Source of the DNA: JABSOG01 sp965277695
Lineage (GTDB): Bacteria > Pseudomonadota > Gammaproteobacteria > Enterobacterales > Alteromonadaceae
Direction of reading: 5' to 3'
NCBI GenBank assembly: GCA_965277695.1
Contig: CBDIDQ010000071.1
Span: 124,001 to 188,000, forward strand
Length of the DNA: 64,000 nucleotides
The notes under the pieces are model-generated. The model worked only from the letters and a program-made list of their open reading frames with translations. It searched no databases and was not told where the DNA came from. The position numbers and the translations under genes are program-made. How positions within the stretch are numbered: position 1 is the first letter of the stretch; the number at the start of each line of letters is the position of its first letter. This document shows positions 63,201 through 64,000 of this stretch, one piece after another.

Positions 63201-64000
63201 GATTTTGCTTTGGATGAAGTGGGGTGTCCTGCGGTATGGTGTGTACAGAACAAAAAAGAGCTGCTTATTTTTGAAGCTGGCGATAGTAACAAGTATTTTG
63301 ATGTGCCATTAATGGTTCCTGAGTTTGGTGTTGGCATGAATACCATTATTTATCAGCCATTGATTATTGGCGATAAAATTGTTGGTTGTTTGAGTTTGGA
63401 AAGCCCGGAGCCTCATGCTTATAGTGCTGACAAAATTCAGATCATTCGTACTTTGGCTAGTTATTCGTCGATTGCGATGGCGAATGCGTTAGGTTATACC
63501 CGCTTGGAGCAAACCCATGAGGCGCTGAAAAATACTCAGCAGCAATTGGTATTGCAAGAGAAAATGGCGTCTTTGGGGATACTAACGGCGGGTGTTGCTC
63601 ATGAAATCAATAATCCGACTAATTTTGTTCATGTTGGCATTGAGAATATGGAAGTGGACTTAACCCGTTTTCAGCAATTCATTTTTGACTTGGCCGGTGA
63701 CGATGCTGATGAGCGGGTGCTGGACAGTTTACGTTCGCGTTTTACTCCTTTGTATGAGCATATTGCCACGATTAAAAATGGCAGCAGCCGGATCATGACC
63801 ATTGTGCAAGATTTACGGGACTTCACCCATCTTGGCAGCAGCCACAAAACGGCTGCGGATGTGGCTGAGTGTTTACGTTCAACAGTTAATTTGGTGCGTA
63901 CTAAGTATTTGGATATTGCCAAATTCGTCACCTTGTTTGAACCTACGCCAGAATTATTGTGTTATCCAACCCAATTAAATCAAGTGTTTATGAATTTGAT
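60291..64000 (+). CDS. double-transmitter hybrid histidine kinase (3' end outside the window)
   Basis: The frame runs open from TTG 60291 (AGGG nine bases upstream) to the window end, 1236 codons or more. The first in-frame ATG is 60348. A membrane helix at about 16-36 and another at about 362-384 bracket a periplasmic Cache-like sensor (TYNFIFHQDGRLIVHPQK, GPGWWFVAVSPKEVY). HAMP follows. The first kinase core has H465 in NTSHELRTPLNGIVG and HATPase boxes NLIGNAIKFTE, DTGIGIA and GGTGLGLAV. A receiver has D778 in VLLDVMMPGMSG. Then come a coiled coil, a GAF-type domain (LLSELGRELTSTLELDEV) and a second transmitter with H1104 in ASLGILTAGVAHEINNPTNF, whose ATPase domain begins before the edge. 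Two transmitters in one chain suggest two sensory inputs or a relay. Confidence 0.9.
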   Translation, partial: MLDPPIKVRHSLVTRTLLSMAVRITMVVLAVSSASYWHILQTLETQTYDKLEKYIQERGEKESAIFQLAEDNHLVFKQEYLSVLANAEDVTEAQFNQIYQPRADGTTRMNQALFDGVSHKDGRVSRYNSAYLGQNAPVADQAFRNRVVRAHELIDRFGMVWTTRFANVYVSLPENGIVGYWPGKNWGQEAQATLDVSNSEWVTIANQTNNPQRRSVWTGLHYDETADEWMVSCETPVDYQGKNLLTVGHDYLLNDLFERVFYDHLDGTYNFIFHQDGRLIVHPQKLGELSKASGNLHIDDLGDETLSSYYRQVVAQTRGLTSNVKVFLNDADDTFLAASRISGPGWWFVAVSPKEVYASTAREAAEFILGLGIISLVLELLMLFWVLRFKVVEPLNLFVNASEDVREGDYDKVVSGELKPLGERSDEVGLLARMFCMMAERINNSIEELKHLDVLKDEFMANTSHELRTPLNGIVGIADSMLDGATGTMSVQQRYNLSLIVTSGQRLTNLVNDILDFSKLKHKKLTLQIGPLDIHALAEVVVMLSSPMIKDSGIELVNRIEPLGPAVYGDENRLQQILYNLIGNAIKFTEQGTIAVSAEVKGEEMVITVSDTGIGIAAEKLESVFESFEQVDGSTDRLYGGTGLGLAVTKQLVELHGGRIWGESTVGEGTSLRFTLPICQDKATTGQVADLLNREVGVNRIVLGADNNDGLAAMLSPEGFAGGFNNGHVLIVDDDPVNIQVLKNHLSLQNYGITTAANGKEAIAAIESGEQFDAVLLDVMMPGMSGYEVCQHIREKYTANRLPILMVTAKTHTDDMTESFDAGANDFLTKPVSKVELRERLKTHISVVRLNNDLSQASSQLQNYAKALEQKVTQRTGQLEQRGEELEQANKQLLLANERVNQSAADMLLLSELGRELTSTLELDEVIEKVYHSLNKVLDAHIFLIGILEPENNRIHVPLIVEQNERIGAVDFALDEVGCPAVWCVQNKKELLIFEAGDSNKYFDVPLMVPEFGVGMNTIIYQPLIIGDKIVGCLSLESPEPHAYSADKIQIIRTLASYSSIAMANALGYTRLEQTHEALKNTQQQLVLQEKMASLGILTAGVAHEINNPTNFVHVGIENMEVDLTRFQQFIFDLAGDDADERVLDSLRSRFTPLYEHIATIKNGSSRIMTIVQDLRDFTHLGSSHKTAADVAECLRSTVNLVRTKYLDIAKFVTLFEPTPELLCYPTQLNQVFMNL

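Noticed and set aside
1..64000. tRNA, rRNA, integrase, attachment site or replication origin
   Set aside because: None recognised on reading; the accessory region 44823-52926 has no visible integrase or tRNA target, so I do not call it a genomic island.

Overview
The window looks like a chromosomal segment of a moderately AT-rich, motile, heterotrophic gammaproteobacterium, probably marine and Alteromonadales-like. That placement is an inference from gene content: the yihY-pip-dtd-yiiD block (E. coli has yihY-dtd-yiiD), several hybrid histidine kinases, two chemoreceptors, large secreted multidomain proteins and an alginate-export-type porin. I saw no rRNA, tRNA, integrase, transposase or CRISPR array.

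Layout. 1-5735 (minus): two overlapping surface or secreted genes, an FG-GAP/cadherin-like protein and an RHS/YD-repeat protein. Both are broken by frameshifts and the second runs off the left edge. 6028-9857 (minus): a solitary AAA ATPase, a 55-bp tandem hairpin array and a lipoxygenase that keeps all five iron ligands. 10212-12383: a hybrid histidine kinase. 12739-17642 (minus): a secreted endonuclease-I protein with accessory domains, then a second solitary ATPase. 17753-19894: an SRAP protein, a methyltransferase and a DoxX-like protein. 20434-24966: a 1510-residue exported Asp-box protein. 25071-29039: housekeeping genes around yihY-pip-dtd-yiiD. 29241-35234: signalling genes, a DUF4097-like lipoprotein and a hemolysin-III protein. 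35558-39416 (minus): a VWA lipoprotein, ECF sigma factor, likely anti-sigma and (frameshifted) methyltransferase operon. 39738-44803: hypotheticals, an MBL-fold protein and a chemoreceptor. 44823-52926: an accessory region with a Fic protein, a decayed TonB receptor, an ATPase-TPR gene pair, a RloA/RloB (AbiL-like) pair and a glycosyltransferase. 52921-57207 (minus): a porin, a periplasmic repeat protein and a chemoreceptor, possibly one operon. 57492-59883: GST, Lrp-type regulator, DUF1338 enzyme and a tiny zinc-ribbon gene. 60291-64000: a double-transmitter hybrid kinase cut by the window edge.

Two themes stand out. First, intergenic DNA is rich in structured repeats. One dispersed family is built of successive palindromes (16265, 20007, 39508, 40658). 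Tandem arrays with periods of 55, 40 and 27 bp lie just upstream of an ATPase gene, the Fic gene and the RloA-like gene. Inverted heptamer arrays flank the lipoprotein gene, and a MITE-like inverted-repeat element lies at 35306-35492. Second, the best candidate for an undescribed system is the overlapping ATPase-TPR pair at 47067-49990, next to an AbiL-like pair and close to a Fic gene. Its defence role is inferred from context only.
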